A DNA stretch of 40,322 nt, from positions 1-40,322 of the IMG/VR virus record IMGVR_UViG_3300047319_002371. One strand, given 5' to 3'. How positions within the stretch are numbered: the first letter of the stretch is position 1; every line of letters starts with the position of its first letter. Shown piece after piece: positions 25,808 through 32,803 of this stretch. The stretch is from a virus. The notes beneath the pieces were generated by a model. The model was not told the origin of the DNA. It was given only the letters and a program-made list of their open reading frames with translations, and did not search any database. The translations under genes were made by a program, and so were the position numbers.

Positions 25808-27197
25808 GGGCCGCGGCCTTCAATTTCGAGAAGACGGCGGCGTAGAGATCTTCTTTTTTCTGCAGCGCGCGGACCACGCGCCGGTCGAGCTCGGTGCCCG
25901 CCAGATCGATGTAAAGCACGTTCTCGCCGCGCTGCCCGCGCCGGTGGATCCGGTCCTCGACCTGGGTCCGGGTGTCGAGCGAGTAGCTGTTCTCGAAGAA
26001 AATCATGGTCGAGCAGTGGTCGCGATCGTCCTCGCCGCCGAGCAGGGTATGCCCGTACTTGGTCGCTTCGGCCTGGCCGAGAAGCACGCGACAGTCCGGA
26101 TCGGTGTTGAAGCGCTCCTTCTGCTCCGCGATCTCCTCGGGCTTCATGCCGCCCTTGATGTAGGCCGGCTCGTCCAGGTTGCCGAAGAGATAGAGAAGAT
26201 CGAACACCGCCCGGTGGCGATAGATCACGATCGCCTTGCCGGGGATCTGCTCGAGGAGGTCGCGCAGGACGGTCAGCCGCGGATTCTGCGTCGGCTGGAC
26301 GAGCTCGCGCACCGCCTGGCCCTCATCGATAATGAAGCCACACTGAATCTGGCTCAGCTTCTCGTATTTCGTCACCGCGACGTCGACGGCGACGTTCCCG
26401 GTTTCGAGCTCGAGCACGAACTCGTCGTGCATCTGCTTGTACTGCGCCGCCTGCTCGCCGGACATCTCATAGGTCCGGATCGAATAGTCCTTGCGCGGCA
26501 GATCCGGAAGCCAGTCGGACTTGTGCGCCTGGAACACCGCCGGCGACATCGCCGCAGCCAGATCCTCGGCGTTCTTGACCCCGACGACCTGTTTATTCTC
26601 CCAGCCGCCCATGACGCAGAAGGTGTTCCGGAACGCCCAGAACTTCATGCCCTTGAAAAGGCCGAGCGCCTGCAGCTGCGGGTAGAGGTCGTTCGGACCT
26701 TGCGTTTGTGGCAAGCCGGTCAGGCAGCGCGTCAACGTCGCCTCGATCGCCAGCGCGAGCGCCGCCTTGGTCTGCAGGCTGTCGTGCGTTTTGATCTGAA
26801 TCGACTCATCGAACACGACCATCGTCGGCTTGATCCGCATCCAGGCCGTGAGGCGCAGGAGGACCGCCGGCGCGCGGATCGCCTCGTAGTTGATGACCAG
26901 GATCGGCGGCTTCTCGTATTTGACGATCGACAGCCACTTCTCGTTTGCCTTCGCGCCAGAGACGAAGACATGGACGTCGAAGTTGAGGCCGTGCTTCTCG
27001 ACCTCGTCGGCCCAGCCTTGCTTGAAGCTGTTCGGCGCCACGACGATCATGCGAGTGGCGATCCGCGCCTCGACTGTGCGGCGGAACTCCTCGAGCGCGG
27101 TCAGCGTCTTGCCGAGCCCCATTTCCATAAAGTAACCGACGCCGCGCTTGCCCCTGGCGAACTTCAGCGCTTCGACCTGGACCGGATCGAGTTGCAT
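25800..27197 (-). CDS. SNF2-family helicase/ATPase
   Basis: A 465-residue superfamily-2 ATPase. Motif I is FMEMGLGKTLTA (Lys30), motif Ia IVVAPNSFKQGW, motif II VVFDESIQIK (DES in place of the usual DExH), motif III LTGLPQTQGPNDLY, and motif VI QVEDRIHRRGQRG near residue 425. The overall length is that of compact phage SNF2 proteins without extra domains. Such enzymes translocate on duplex DNA and may remodel replication or recombination intermediates. It ends the operon that begins at the 30896 promoter; the ATG overlaps the previous stop (ATGA). Confidence 0.9.
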   Translation of the reverse strand: MQLDPVQVEALKFARGKRGVGYFMEMGLGKTLTALEEFRRTVEARIATRMIVVAPNSFKQGWADEVEKHGLNFDVHVFVSGAKANEKWLSIVKYEKPPILVINYEAIRAPAVLLRLTAWMRIKPTMVVFDESIQIKTHDSLQTKAALALAIEATLTRCLTGLPQTQGPNDLYPQLQALGLFKGMKFWAFRNTFCVMGGWENKQVVGVKNAEDLAAAMSPAVFQAHKSDWLPDLPRKDYSIRTYEMSGEQAAQYKQMHDEFVLELETGNVAVDVAVTKYEKLSQIQCGFIIDEGQAVRELVQPTQNPRLTVLRDLLEQIPGKAIVIYRHRAVFDLLYLFGNLDEPAYIKGGMKPEEIAEQKERFNTDPDCRVLLGQAEATKYGHTLLGGEDDRDHCSTMIFFENSYSLDTRTQVEDRIHRRGQRGENVLYIDLAGTELDRRVVRALQKKEDLYAAVFSKLKAAAPV

Positions 27198-27376
27198 CAG
27201 TGCGGCCTCTTCGTCATCTCGCGCTCGATCAGAAGCCTCGCCACTGCGATTGCCCCAAACGCCTGCCCCAGCGCGAGCGCGGCGCTGTCTGACAATACCT
27301 CCGGTAGATTGCTGCGCAGCGCAGCCAGGGCGTCGAACGCGATTTCGACCTGTTCCAAGACTTCAGGGAGTTCCAT
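27197..27376 (-). CDS. Small helical protein, unknown function
   Basis: A 59-residue acidic-to-neutral helical protein (LPEVLEQVEIAFDALAALRS). The ATG at 27376 lies inside the end of the preceding gene, and its stop overlaps the helicase start (ATGA). Coupling to the helicase suggests a partner role, which is only an inference. Confidence 0.6.
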   Translation of the reverse strand: MELPEVLEQVEIAFDALAALRSNLPEVLSDSAALALGQAFGAIAVARLLIEREMTKRPH

Positions 27377-27680
27377 TGGCCTTCTCCATCCGGACGGTCG
27401 GAAGCGAGCGCACCAGGCGATGAATGTCGTCTTCGATGGTTTTGTCGGGTTTCGGCGTCGGGCCAAGACGCTCCTGGCAGAATCCGATGATGTCCTCCCA
27501 GTGCTTGCGATGGTTCTCGTCGCCGTAAACGATGCGCGCGATCCGCGTAAAGATCTGACTGATCGCCTCAAGACTCGCTGCGTTAAGCTTTATGCCATCG
27601 CCGTCGCCAACGTCGTTTTTGAGCTTCTGCGCTAAAGCGGCGACGTCGCTGAAGTCACCGTGGGTCTTTGTCTTATCCAT
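27363..27680 (-). CDS. Small soluble protein, unknown function
   Basis: A 105-residue protein, starting at the ATG at 27680 with AAGGA about 10 bases upstream. Contains FSDVAALAQKLKNDV and a helix FTRIARIVYGDENHRKHWED. No motif recognised. It overlaps both its neighbours, in keeping with a polycistronic early operon. Confidence 0.65.
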   Translation of the reverse strand: MDKTKTHGDFSDVAALAQKLKNDVGDGDGIKLNAASLEAISQIFTRIARIVYGDENHRKHWEDIIGFCQERLGPTPKPDKTIEDDIHRLVRSLPTVRMEKANGTP

Positions 27681-28045
27681 TCGAGCCAATCCTTCAGGGT
27701 TTGAGCGCACGGCTCCCCGCCGCCAGGAGGCCAGGAGCCGCCCTTGGACGCCTCCCTGGCCCATTCGTGGATGAACATGAGCTTGGTCTTCGGATCCCAT
27801 CCGATGAGGCAGCAGAGGCCGCCTGCCGCCTGGTAGTTATTGCCCTCAACCCACTGCCGCAGCGTCGGAGCGAACTTTTGATAGTGGGCGAGCTTGCCCT
27901 CGGCCAGGAGATGCGGATGGCCGGGAAACTTGATCGACATGTCGAGGAGGCCGAGCGCGTACTTATCCTCGTGCCGCCGCGCGTAAGCGCCGAGCTCCTT
28001 ACAGTCGCTGACGAGCTCTGCTTTGTAGCGAGACTCAAGGTTCAT
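27632..28045 (-). CDS. Conserved-type phage protein, unknown function
   Basis: A 137-residue protein. AAAGGA precedes the ATG at 28045 by 7 bases. It contains RYKAELVSDCKELGAYARRH near the N-terminus and NYQAAGGLCCLIGWDPKTKL with a Cys pair, followed by a Pro/Gly turn and a Trp-rich helix (LKDWLEWIRQRP). No catalytic signature is clear. Its end overlaps the next gene by 49 bases. Confidence 0.65.
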   Translation of the reverse strand: MNLESRYKAELVSDCKELGAYARRHEDKYALGLLDMSIKFPGHPHLLAEGKLAHYQKFAPTLRQWVEGNNYQAAGGLCCLIGWDPKTKLMFIHEWAREASKGGSWPPGGGEPCAQTLKDWLEWIRQRPTVTSATSPL

Positions 28046-28239
28046 TCGTATTCCTTTCGAATCTCCTTGATTGCGGCGAGCAATTCGCGCGTGAAGTCGA
28101 TGAATCCTTCCGGCGTCATCGGGGCGTCTTCGAACGCGTCTCCGCAGTAGCGTCGCAGCGTCGCCGCGTCGGGAAAGAACGTCGCAATCGTTTCGAGCGC
28201 CTCGATGAACTCGTCCGCTTGTTTCGCTTCCTTTTTCAC
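28042..28239 (-). CDS. Small helical acidic protein
   Basis: A 65-residue protein (ADEFIEALETIATFFPDA, then FIDFTRELLAAIKEIRKE), all predicted helix. ATGA overlaps on both sides tie it to the operon. Function unknown. Confidence 0.65.
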   Translation of the reverse strand: MKKEAKQADEFIEALETIATFFPDAATLRRYCGDAFEDAPMTPEGFIDFTRELLAAIKEIRKEYE

Positions 28240-28451
28240 TCAATCCTCCAGAGCCGCCACATACGAGGCTCGCCTTCAAGCATTCGGCGGCAGTACTTCC
28301 AGCCATGACGCTCGCAGTGGCGCTGCAGCGCGGCGGCCTCATTGACGCCGCCGACAAAGCTGTCCCCCACCTCCATGCGCGAGAACTGAGTTGGGGCTTT
28401 ATTCTTCGCGCGCGGAATCGGAATCCCTTTTTCGAATTCGATGTCGCTCAT
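28236..28451 (-). CDS. Small protein of the DUF7303 kind
   Basis: A 71-residue protein. The pattern EFEKGIPIPRAKNKAPT, then MEVGDSFVGG, then a helix with HCERHGWKYCRRMLEGEPR and a closing WRLWRIE recurs in small phage proteins (DUF7303-like). The start at 28451 overlaps the previous stop (ATGA) and is favoured over 28487. Function unknown; the basic C-terminal half could touch nucleic acid. Confidence 0.65.
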   Translation of the reverse strand: MSDIEFEKGIPIPRAKNKAPTQFSRMEVGDSFVGGVNEAAALQRHCERHGWKYCRRMLEGEPRMWRLWRIE

Positions 28452-28648
28452 GCTTCCTCGTAGAAGTTGCGTTCTTTTTTTGGACATTCCTCGCGCAGAA
28501 GAGCGAGGCAGCGCCGGATCGAAGCCTCGCCGGTTCCGAAGCTTTCGGTGCTATGGCCGCAGCGGCTGCAGACGACCTCGACGCCGTCGACCGTGCGGCC
28601 CTCGTCGTTCTCGAGTTCGACCTCTTCGACTTCGCAGGGGACGTTCAT
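28448..28648 (-). CDS. Small zinc-finger-like protein
   Basis: A 66-residue protein with VVCSRCGHSTESFGTGE, then RRCLALLREECP. Four Cys (CxxC plus two more) and a His suggest a zinc-stabilised ribbon. It is a common type of phage accessory protein with no assigned role. ATGA overlaps link it to both neighbours. Confidence 0.68.
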   Translation of the reverse strand: MNVPCEVEEVELENDEGRTVDGVEVVCSRCGHSTESFGTGEASIRRCLALLREECPKKERNFYEEA

Positions 28649-29235
28649 GGCTTCAGCATCATTTCGAGGGCGGTCTTCATCGCCTGGACCGACTGCATGA
28701 GGTGCATCCGGATTTGCATCGCCGGCGGAGTGCTCACCTCGCAGAGCTCGCGCGCCGATTCGGCATGTTGGATCACCAGGTCGAGCGCATCGCTCATCAG
28801 CTCGAGCTTGAGCGTGCTCATCGCCGCCTGCAGATCTGGCCGCCCGTGCTCATCCATCGCCTGGATAACGACTTGGGTTGCGAATTCGATCATGGCGGGA
28901 TGATCGCCGGCGACCTTGGCGAACCCTGCTTGCGGATCGACGTGGCCGAAACTGGCCTCTATGTGGCGAATAAGCGCTGTGGTCATGATCGGCTTCGCCG
29001 TCGGCCGTAGCGTACGCAGCGCGGGCTTCCCCATTCGCGTGAGGAAGGAGCGGCCGAGATGCTCGACAAAGTCGTTGGTTAAATTGCCGCCGCCAGGATG
29101 AGTCGCCGGCGCGTAATAAGCCTCGCTCGGGTTTGCAACCGCCCAGCCGAATTCAAGCCGCTGGAAGGCGATCAGCGGTTCAAAAGCGACGAGGATAAGG
29201 AAGCGCTCAAAGTCGATCTTTGCGGGCAGTATCAT
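28645..29235 (-). CDS. Helical protein, unknown function
   Basis: A 196-residue protein from the ATG at 29235 (an earlier in-frame start at 29286 would overlap the preceding gene by 80 bases). The N-terminal 60 residues include FERFLILVAFEPLIAFQRLE; the C-terminal half is rich in Met and helical (MQIRMHLMQSVQAMKTALEM). No motif recognised. Confidence 0.65.
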   Translation of the reverse strand: MILPAKIDFERFLILVAFEPLIAFQRLEFGWAVANPSEAYYAPATHPGGGNLTNDFVEHLGRSFLTRMGKPALRTLRPTAKPIMTTALIRHIEASFGHVDPQAGFAKVAGDHPAMIEFATQVVIQAMDEHGRPDLQAAMSTLKLELMSDALDLVIQHAESARELCEVSTPPAMQIRMHLMQSVQAMKTALEMMLKP

Positions 29236-29395
29236 TGGGCTTCTTCTCGCGGATGAGGCCAGGGTAAAATCGGGCGTAGAGCGCAAGCTTGGCCTGCGCG
29301 ACCTTACGGATCTTGGAATCCCCCCGACGGTCCTCAGCCAGGGCGATCAGCTTGCGCAGTCGCTCGATCGTCGGACGGTCGGGGGCGGTATCCAT
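29207..29395 (-). CDS. Small basic helical protein
   Basis: A 62-residue protein, Arg/Lys-rich (TIERLRKLIALAEDRRGDSK). The ATG overlaps the stop of the DDDIPF protein gene (ATGA). Function unknown. Confidence 0.6.
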   Translation of the reverse strand: MDTAPDRPTIERLRKLIALAEDRRGDSKIRKVAQAKLALYARFYPGLIREKKPNDTARKDRL

Positions 29396-30288
29396 CAGAA
29401 TGGAATGTCGTCATCGATGACGGCGCTATCTTTCTGCATTATCGGCGTCGCTCCGCGGTCGGACGAAGCGTCGTAGCGGCGGGGCGCGCGGTGCGTCTCG
29501 CTGGCGTCGACTTCCTCCTCCTCGTCGGCGCTCGCGAACGCGACGTCCTTCCAGGCCGCGAACATCGGTTCGGTGATCGCGCTGAGCGCCTCGTCGGTGT
29601 AGCCGTCGCCACGGTATTTGTAGCCGTAGTAGACCTCGCCGGTCGGGCCCTGGTTGCGCACCGAGCAGATCTTGTAGCGCTGGAAAAACGGGTTGGTCGG
29701 CTTGGCGTCGACCATGGCGAACAGCTTGCGCGCCTCTTTCACGCCGGAGCGAGTGTTGAGGCTCAGCGCGAGCGTGTTGTAATCCGGCAGGAACCAGAGA
29801 ACTTCGAAGGTCAGCGTTGCGGCCGGCGGCGATTTCGGATCGTCGTCGCGGCTGGTGCCGAACTCCGCCAGGCCCGACTCGCGCACCGTGCGCGCCGTCT
29901 TCCAGGTGTAGGTCTTCGGGTTCATCGGGAAGCGAACCTGGAACACGCCGTCAGGCGGATCCCAGTGGATGAAGTCCCGCGCGCGGGCGAGGATGCCGCG
30001 ATCTTCGCCGGGGACGCGCGGCGCCCAGAGGTTATAGGTCTGGCGGCGCATGATCGGCACCGCGAGGATCTCGGGTCCCAAGCTCTCGGTGAGCGTGGTG
30101 TGCCAGAACTCGCCGGCCTTCGCCTGCCCGGGATAGTCGGCGCACTCGGGCGAGGTCGCCTGCAGAAGCTTGATGCGCGGCAGCATCCGCTGCCTGGGAT
30201 CGATGTCGCCCCAGTTCACGTTTTTCGGCTTTCCTTGGAGGTGGGCCGGCAGAGCGGACTTGCTCGCCGGCACGATGTCGTTCGCCAT
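29395..30288 (-). CDS. Putative ssDNA-binding-type protein with DDDIPF tip
   Basis: A 297-residue protein. A conserved-looking core begins LPAHLQGK and contains PRIKLLQATSPEC, GEFWHTTLTESLGPEILAVP, YNLWAPR, DRGILARA and DFIHWDPPDG. The C-terminus is acidic and ends VIDDDIPF, the same tip that SSB proteins use to recruit partner enzymes. Proteins of this build occur in replication clusters of many phages; ssDNA binding is likely but not shown. I chose ATG 30288; ATG 30327 (overlapping the previous stop) is possible. It sits in an operon with an SNF2 helicase. Confidence 0.7.
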   Translation of the reverse strand: MANDIVPASKSALPAHLQGKPKNVNWGDIDPRQRMLPRIKLLQATSPECADYPGQAKAGEFWHTTLTESLGPEILAVPIMRRQTYNLWAPRVPGEDRGILARARDFIHWDPPDGVFQVRFPMNPKTYTWKTARTVRESGLAEFGTSRDDDPKSPPAATLTFEVLWFLPDYNTLALSLNTRSGVKEARKLFAMVDAKPTNPFFQRYKICSVRNQGPTGEVYYGYKYRGDGYTDEALSAITEPMFAAWKDVAFASADEEEEVDASETHRAPRRYDASSDRGATPIMQKDSAVIDDDIPF

Positions 30289-30323
30289 GACGGGTTTGCC
30301 TTCTTTCAAAGTGTAGCGGGGTT

Positions 30324-30818
30324 TCATCGCGAGCGTCGCAGCGATACTGAGCGGACGACCGACGTGGTGAAGACATCGTCCGGAAGCTCGCGGCCGGTTT
30401 CCTCGACCTCTTTGCGCGCCCACGCGCCCAGTGTCGGCGCCGGCACGGTTTCGATGATCATGCCGCCCTGGCCGTGCTCGCGCAGATAGTCGAAGCCCTT
30501 CTGCTTATCGACCATCGAGCAATTCCACTTGCGGGTCAGACTGACCAGGCCGTAGCCGACGACGCGGACATTCTGGATTCCGTGCGCGTCGAAGATCTCT
30601 GGGATTTTGGTGTAGGAAAGATCCTGCTCCAGCTTGGAGATGTCCGCGACCGAAGCGCGGAACGCCTCGCCTTCCTCACGCAGATCGGCGTAGGCGCGGA
30701 CCAGGTCGGCGGGATCGTCTTTAGCGATGGAGTCCTGCACTTCGGCCTGCAGGAGAGCTTTCGCGGTTTCGAGCGCTTGCTTGACCGCTTCGCAAGCGGC
30801 CATCGTGTCCGGTTTCAT
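30324..30818 (-). CDS. Coiled-coil protein with phage-type C-terminal module
   Basis: A 164-residue protein, first gene after the 30896 promoter. GAGGA lies 8 bases upstream of the ATG. Residues about 5-65 are an antiparallel-looking coiled coil; then IPEIFDAHGIQNVRVVGYGL and FDYLREHGQGGMI follow, a layout common in phage proteins next to DDDIPF-type proteins. It ends with a basic VRSVSLRRSR. Role in DNA metabolism inferred from operon only. Confidence 0.68.
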   Translation of the reverse strand: MKPDTMAACEAVKQALETAKALLQAEVQDSIAKDDPADLVRAYADLREEGEAFRASVADISKLEQDLSYTKIPEIFDAHGIQNVRVVGYGLVSLTRKWNCSMVDKQKGFDYLREHGQGGMIIETVPAPTLGAWARKEVEETGRELPDDVFTTSVVRSVSLRRSR

Positions 30819-30872
30819 CGTTGTGTCCTCGTTGCTTTTGCTTGTTCGGCTTTCACGAACTCGCTAAGCAAC

Positions 30873-30901
30873 GAAATAGACACTCGATAAAACTATGTCA
30901 A
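30873..30901 (-). promoter_or_regulatory. Promoter for the replication-type operon
   Basis: On the - strand TTGACA (30901-30896) is followed after 17 bases by TATTTC (30878-30873). The -35 is perfect, the -10 weak (3 of 6). The TGA of the upstream gene (30900-30898) lies within the -35. GACA/TGTC half-sites occur in the spacer and -35, echoing the other promoter at 25764-25791. It reads into the gene starting at 30818. Confidence 0.5.
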
Positions 30902-31542
30902 CCCGTTCGGCTAAATAATTTCGACAGGTCGAGCATGCCCTGTTTGGTCTGGGCGTTACGGCCAAGCGGGCCGTTGCCTGCCGGCAGGTTCTGGCGGTCG
31001 TTCAGATCAGTGATCCAGGGTACTTGCGGCGCGGCCGCGGCGACCGCAGCTTTCTGGCGCGCGTGAGGATCGGGTCTTGGCGTGGCCGAAGGCGTTCCGG
31101 TGGGCGCGCGTCGATCGTAAGGGGTAATTGGCGCTGGTAGTGGGCTGGTAGGCGTCGGATAGCCGCTGCCGATGCCGCCGCCGGCGTAGGCCGCGACCGC
31201 GGGCGGCACGATCGGCGCTGCCGCAGGATGCAAAGCAGCATTGATGCCGGGATCATATCCTCCGCTTGCCCCGCCCCCACCGCCGGAGCCGCCGCCAGGT
31301 CCGCGTGCAACCATTGAGGCCATCATCGCCGGTGGCGCAGGACGAGCCGTGAGGCTGTCCTTGAGCGCGCTAGCCTGAGCGCCGGCAATTGGCGTCGTCG
31401 GTCGCCCCTGGTCGTCTACGCCGCCTGCCATCGCCTGCGACATCGGGTTGACGTAGTTCCACAGGTTCATCAACCATGGCGGCATATTGCCAGGAGTGTT
31501 GAGACCAGCCTGGGGCGAACCGGCGCCGTAGGCGTTACTCAT
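30898..31542 (-). CDS. Gly/Pro/Ala-rich protein of virion style
   Basis: A 214-residue protein starting at an ATGA overlap. It is low complexity: PGNMPPWLMNLWNYVNPMSQ near the N-terminus, then GPGGGSGGGGGASGGYDPG and long Pro/Ala runs. The style resembles the ejection-module proteins on the + strand more than the enzymes around it, yet it lies in the - strand operon. No family or enzyme motif seen. Confidence 0.6.
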   Translation of the reverse strand: MSNAYGAGSPQAGLNTPGNMPPWLMNLWNYVNPMSQAMAGGVDDQGRPTTPIAGAQASALKDSLTARPAPPAMMASMVARGPGGGSGGGGGASGGYDPGINAALHPAAAPIVPPAVAAYAGGGIGSGYPTPTSPLPAPITPYDRRAPTGTPSATPRPDPHARQKAAVAAAAPQVPWITDLNDRQNLPAGNGPLGRNAQTKQGMLDLSKLFSRTG

Positions 31543-31912
31543 GACGCCGCTGGCCCTCGAGCTGCTTCTGCTTGTCTTCCTCGCGCTCGGCATGAAGGCC
31601 AGGGACCGGTCGGCCGCCGGGGCGGTCTTCCGGCGCGCGGCCGTCGCGCGCTTCCTTCCAGGCTTCGACGCCTATCTTGTCCATCTCGGCCGACTCTCGT
31701 CGCTGAATCTCCGCAATGGTGTCGGGATCGCGCGAGCCGTCCTCGATCGGCAGACCTTTGACGCCGATGATCGGCGGATGCTCTTCGGGATGGTGTTGCG
31801 GATCGACGTGCGGCTCGATGTGACCGCCGCGAACTGCGGGCGGCGGATGGTCGTCGGCGCGCGTGCGCAAGGGCGGGGGAGGCGGGGGAGCTTTGTGCGG
31901 AGGCTGGGCCAT
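31535..31912 (-). CDS. Pro-rich acidic-basic protein, unknown function
   Basis: A 125-residue protein with GGAG 8 bases before the ATG at 31912. It begins with a run of six Pro after HKAP, continues with His/Pro-rich HVDPQHHPEEHPP and ends charged (REEDKQKQLEGQRR). It looks disordered throughout. A reading frame shifted by one base is also open across it but is Arg/Ser-rich and lacks this start signal. Confidence 0.6.
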   Translation of the reverse strand: MAQPPHKAPPPPPPLRTRADDHPPPAVRGGHIEPHVDPQHHPEEHPPIIGVKGLPIEDGSRDPDTIAEIQRRESAEMDKIGVEAWKEARDGRAPEDRPGGRPVPGLHAEREEDKQKQLEGQRRHE

Positions 31913-31932
31913 GAAACGACTCCTGGTCGAAA

Positions 31933-32226
31933 TCACCGCAGACCATCGCCTAACGCGCGCAAAAGCACAATGCCCTTGAATCGTTCATCGCCCGGCTCGC
32001 CCCAATCGATAACCTCGAGCGTCGGGACAATCACTTTTTGTTCCGGAGCAACGTTGACAGACGCTGACACACGCTGGGGCAAAGCTGACACGCGCCACAC
32101 TTTGTACGCGTTTCGCCCTTGACCGCACATTTGCGGTGTGTGGTATTTCCATATCTTGTAGCAATGCGCTTCAGTTGGCGCCGATGCTGCGATCAGCAGT
32201 AAGGCGAGCAGGCTCCTCGGCAACAT
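31933..32226 (-). CDS. Small secreted two-Cys protein
   Basis: A 97-residue protein with a clear Sec-type signal peptide (RSLLALLLIAASAPTEA, cleavage before HCYK) and the pattern CYKIWKYHTPQMCG, a Cys pair found in small periplasmic proteins of alphaproteobacteria and their phages. GGAGG precedes the ATG. It overlaps the methyltransferase gene by 56 bases. A periplasmic role during infection is likely by signal alone; function unknown. Confidence 0.68.
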   Translation of the reverse strand: MLPRSLLALLLIAASAPTEAHCYKIWKYHTPQMCGQGRNAYKVWRVSALPQRVSASVNVAPEQKVIVPTLEVIDWGEPGDERFKGIVLLRALGDGLR

Positions 32227-32803
32227 GGTCCCTCCAGCTGATACGCGACATGGTGAAGATGTCGCCGTGGCGTTTGGCCGGGTGAAAGAAAAACCAGGCG
32301 AACGGCATCGCGCCGACCTTGAGCTTCGATCCCGTCCAGCCCTCGCGATGCATCATCGGCAGGCGCTCGATCCCGACGAAGACGTGACGCAGATGCGCCA
32401 TGATGTCGGAACGGCCCGCGCCCTCGAGCGCCATCAGCCGAAGGAGCACAATCACGGGCGCGTCGAGCTCGAGCCCCTTGCGGATGAAATGGTCGGCCAG
32501 GCGATAGGGCGGGTTAGTGACGATCGCATCCAGGGAACGCAGCCGTTTGGCTTCGAAGAAATTAATGCCGACATTAATGTCGGCGTCTCTGCCCTCGTAA
32601 TCGACTAGGTCGTGCGCAACGACATGCCAGCCTTCACGCTGGAGTTCGCGCTTGATTGCACCGCGGCCAGCCGCCGGCTCGAAGATGATTGGAAACTGAT
32701 CGAGGATCCCTGTCCGAATCAACGCGTGCGTGGCGCACGCCGGCGTCTCATAAAGGTCGTCGCCGCGGTCCTTGAACGCGCCTCGATCGGCCCCCTGCCT
32801 CAC
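32171..32803 (-). CDS. DNA adenine-type methyltransferase
   Basis: A 210-residue protein. FEPAAGRGAI (residues 41-50) is the SAM-binding motif I and DAIVTNPPY (92-100) is the catalytic motif IV typical of N6-adenine (or N4-cytosine) methyltransferases. LYETPACATHAL before motif I fits as the motif X-like region. There is little room for a large target-recognition domain, as in small orphan phage methyltransferases that shield phage DNA from host restriction. GTG at 32803 overlaps the previous stop (GTGA) with GGAAGGG upstream; GTG at 32821 is an alternative. Confidence 0.82.
   Translation of the reverse strand: MRQGADRGAFKDRGDDLYETPACATHALIRTGILDQFPIIFEPAAGRGAIKRELQREGWHVVAHDLVDYEGRDADINVGINFFEAKRLRSLDAIVTNPPYRLADHFIRKGLELDAPVIVLLRLMALEGAGRSDIMAHLRHVFVGIERLPMMHREGWTGSKLKVGAMPFAWFFFHPAKRHGDIFTMSRISWRDHVAEEPARLTADRSIGAN

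Noticed and set aside
25752-27635. 627-codon open frame on the + strand opposite the SNF2 helicase
   Set aside because: Composition is that of an antisense shadow (Leu/Arg/Asp), while the - strand helicase has all its motifs.
31539-31946. Arg/Ser-rich - strand frame overlapping 31535-31912
   Set aside because: The other frame has a proper GGAG-ATG start and plausible protein composition; this one does not.
32053-32095. Repeated GCTGACAC sequences and a TTGACA on the + strand
   Set aside because: They lie inside the coding sequence of the secreted protein gene, with no -10 at proper distance and no + strand gene downstream.
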